Positions 6,570 through 7,884 of a DNA stretch of 7,884 nt are shown here, one piece after another (position 1 is the stretch's first letter; every line of letters starts with the position of its first letter). The stretch is from Oceanospirillaceae bacterium. Its GTDB lineage: Bacteria > Pseudomonadota > Gammaproteobacteria > Pseudomonadales > Balneatricaceae. A model generated the notes under the pieces. It saw nothing but the letters and a program-made list of their open reading frames with translations, did no database searches and was not told the DNA's origin. The stretch is from assembly GCA_023954795.1 (NCBI GenBank), contig JAGSHA010000138.1:1-7884 (forward strand). Reading direction: 5' to 3'. The position numbers and the translations under genes were made by a program.

Positions 6570-7661
6570 TCAACCAGCCGACTGCGCTGGCATAATTATT
6601 GACGCCGTTGTTCCTTCACCCAGCGACGACTGAAGCTCGAACTGACCGTGATGGGCCATCGCCACAACCTGAGCAACCGCCAGACCCAGTCCGGTTCCGT
6701 GGGACTTGGTTGTATAAAATGGTTCCATCGCCCGACTCAGCGTTTCGTCATTCATCCCCGGCCCGTGATCCTCTACATTGATAGACAGGCTCCCATTATC
6801 AGCAGACAAAGACAGCGTAAGTTCCGCCCCCTCACCACAAGCCTGCAATGCATTCTCAACCAGATTAATAATCGCCCCTAACAATGCATCTTTGTTGCAC
6901 TGGATGGATAATCCCGGCGCCTTGTTAATACAGTCACAATCCGCATCAAACGACGTTAACGGCACATCCAGCTGATCCTCAATATCACTGAACAACTGTT
7001 CCGTCGTGAGCTGATCATCCAGCCGGGTTTCAGCACGCGCAAACACCAGCATATCCCTCACCTGCTTTTCGAGATGAGTCAGACGGGATTTCACTTTAGC
7101 AGTAAATTTGGTGCGCTGCTCAAGGGTGATATCGGTTCGCGACAGATGATCAACGTACAACAAGGCGGCCGATAAAGGCGTACGAATTTGATGAGCCAAC
7201 GATGCCATCATCCGTCCCATCTCGGACAAGCGCTGATAGTGAGACAAACGATCCTGCAGCAATCGTGTTTCCGTCAGATTGGTCAGGAGCACCAGTTGTC
7301 CCGGCTCGTTATCCATCGCTCGTGTTGCCAGACTGACCCGCCGCCCATCGTGTAATGAGACCTCATGACCATCATCACTGCGCGGCGCGAAGCAACGCTG
7401 AATCACTGCGATCCATAACTCACCGCGCAACTGGCTTCCCAACAACTCCTCCGCGGCCGGGTTACAGTCGGAGATCACACCGTCCCCGCCAATCTGGATA
7501 ACACCTGCCGGAAGAAGATCAAGCAACTGACGCATTTTGGAGGCCAGCCGTTTGGACTCGTCCGACTCCGCCTGACGCTCTTTTTCTAACTGCTGTTCCA
7601 GCTGCAAAACTTGTGTTTCTAGTTCGGCAATTCGAGCTTCAGCCGCAACCAACTTATCCAT
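6570..7661 (-). CDS. fleS: Flagellar sensor histidine kinase FleS
   Basis: This 363-residue soluble kinase has no membrane segment. From the ATG at 7661: an N-terminal coiled coil (about 1-45), a PAS domain (about 43-130; LLDLLPAGVIQI, DCNPAAEELLG), HisKA with LAHQIRTPLSAALLY and phospho-acceptor His157, and an HATPase with N-box NLVENALQA (Asn270), EDHGPGM (297-303) and GTGLGLAV (322-329). It is complete, if somewhat shorter than the roughly 400-residue Pseudomonas FleS. It should phosphorylate FleR, encoded 24 bp downstream. The start is not certain: an in-frame TTG at 7664 sits nearer the GCGGA ribosome-binding stretch (GGA is 8 nt from TTG and 11 nt from ATG) and would add one residue. 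The fleQ stop is only six bases upstream of the ATG, indicating an operon and likely translational coupling. The ligand sensed by the PAS domain is unknown. Confidence 0.92.
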   Translation of the reverse strand: MDKLVAAEARIAELETQVLQLEQQLEKERQAESDESKRLASKMRQLLDLLPAGVIQIGGDGVISDCNPAAEELLGSQLRGELWIAVIQRCFAPRSDDGHEVSLHDGRRVSLATRAMDNEPGQLVLLTNLTETRLLQDRLSHYQRLSEMGRMMASLAHQIRTPLSAALLYVDHLSRTDITLEQRTKFTAKVKSRLTHLEKQVRDMLVFARAETRLDDQLTTEQLFSDIEDQLDVPLTSFDADCDCINKAPGLSIQCNKDALLGAIINLVENALQACGEGAELTLSLSADNGSLSINVEDHGPGMNDETLSRAMEPFYTTKSHGTGLGLAVAQVVAMAHHGQFELQSSLGEGTTASIIMPAQSAG

Positions 7662-7667
7662 CAATCA

Positions 7668-7884
7668 TTATTTCCGCTGAATGCCATACTTACGCATTTT
7701 CTCAACCAATGTGGTCCGACGTACCTGCAACTTTTCGGCAGCGCGTGCGACAACACTCTCACAACTATTCAGGGCCTGCTCACTCAAAGCCCGCTCCTGT
7801 TGCTCTAAATACACTTTCATATTCAGGCCGCTTTCCGGCAACAGGCACTCACCGGAAGTGGCAAGATCCGCTGCCGGATGCTCC
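7668..7884 (-). CDS. fleQ: FleQ, flagellar master regulator, C-terminal end only
   Basis: Reading the minus strand from the right edge gives 71 residues ending at a TAA at 7670-7668; the rest of the gene lies outside the window. The visible part is a linker (LPESGLNMKVYLEQQERAL) and a Fis-type helix-turn-helix (about residues 29-68) with VVARAAEKLQVRRTTLVEKM and a final RKYGIQRK. The RRTTLVEKMRKYG motif is characteristic of FleQ rather than FleR or NtrC. FleQ is a sigma-54 enhancer-binding protein that activates fleSR and early flagellar genes and, in Pseudomonas, responds to cyclic di-GMP through its AAA+ domain (not visible here). Its position just upstream of fleS matches the usual fleQ-fleS-fleR order. 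Confidence 0.9.
   Translation of the reverse strand, partial: EHPAADLATSGECLLPESGLNMKVYLEQQERALSEQALNSCESVVARAAEKLQVRRTTLVEKMRKYGIQRK

Noticed and set aside
1..7884. Mobile element, CRISPR array, toxin-antitoxin or phage-defence system
   Set aside because: No transposase or integrase motif, terminal repeats, repeat-spacer pattern or unexplained coding gap is visible; nearly all of the window is accounted for by conserved housekeeping and regulatory genes.

Overview
The window is ordinary-looking chromosomal DNA from a flagellated gammaproteobacterium. The protein families (FleQ/FleS/FleR flagellar regulators, a NahK/CrbS-type hybrid kinase, a CrbR/ErdR-type regulator, AcsA), their dense packing and the moderate GC content point to the Pseudomonadales/Oceanospirillales side of the class, probably a marine or aquatic heterotroph. 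The genus cannot be fixed from sequence reading alone. No mobile element, CRISPR array, rRNA or tRNA was seen.

Layout: (1) 2-1999, plus strand: the C-terminal 665 residues of a hybrid sensor histidine kinase (PAS, PAS, HisKA, HATPase, receiver), cut by the left edge. (2) 2013-2036: a bidirectional intrinsic terminator shared with the convergent gene. (3) 2063-2728, minus: a LuxR/NarL-type response regulator. (4) 2818-2850: the terminator of acs. (5) 2875-4830, minus: acetyl-CoA synthetase (acs). (6) 4831-5168: a 338-bp intergenic region holding the likely acs control region, with a -10 box, two identical-core palindromes 22 bp apart, a leader hairpin and a cluster of short TAAA repeats. (7) 5169-7884, minus: a tightly spaced fleQ (3' end only) - fleS - fleR regulatory cluster.

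How the genes work together: the left half looks like an 'acetate switch' unit. A hybrid kinase and a CrbR/ErdR-like regulator sit beside acs, the target that homologous CrbS/CrbR (Vibrio) and MxtR/ErdR (Pseudomonas) systems activate. The palindrome pair upstream of acs, placed against a predicted -35 region, is the best candidate for the regulator's binding site; this link is inferred. The right half is the flagellar hierarchy: FleQ is the master sigma-54 activator, and FleS/FleR is the two-component pair that turns on later flagellar genes. The fliE-type structural genes that often follow fleR are absent here, so this is an edge of the flagellar cluster. I found no wholly new system; the most notable item is the regulatory architecture upstream of acs.
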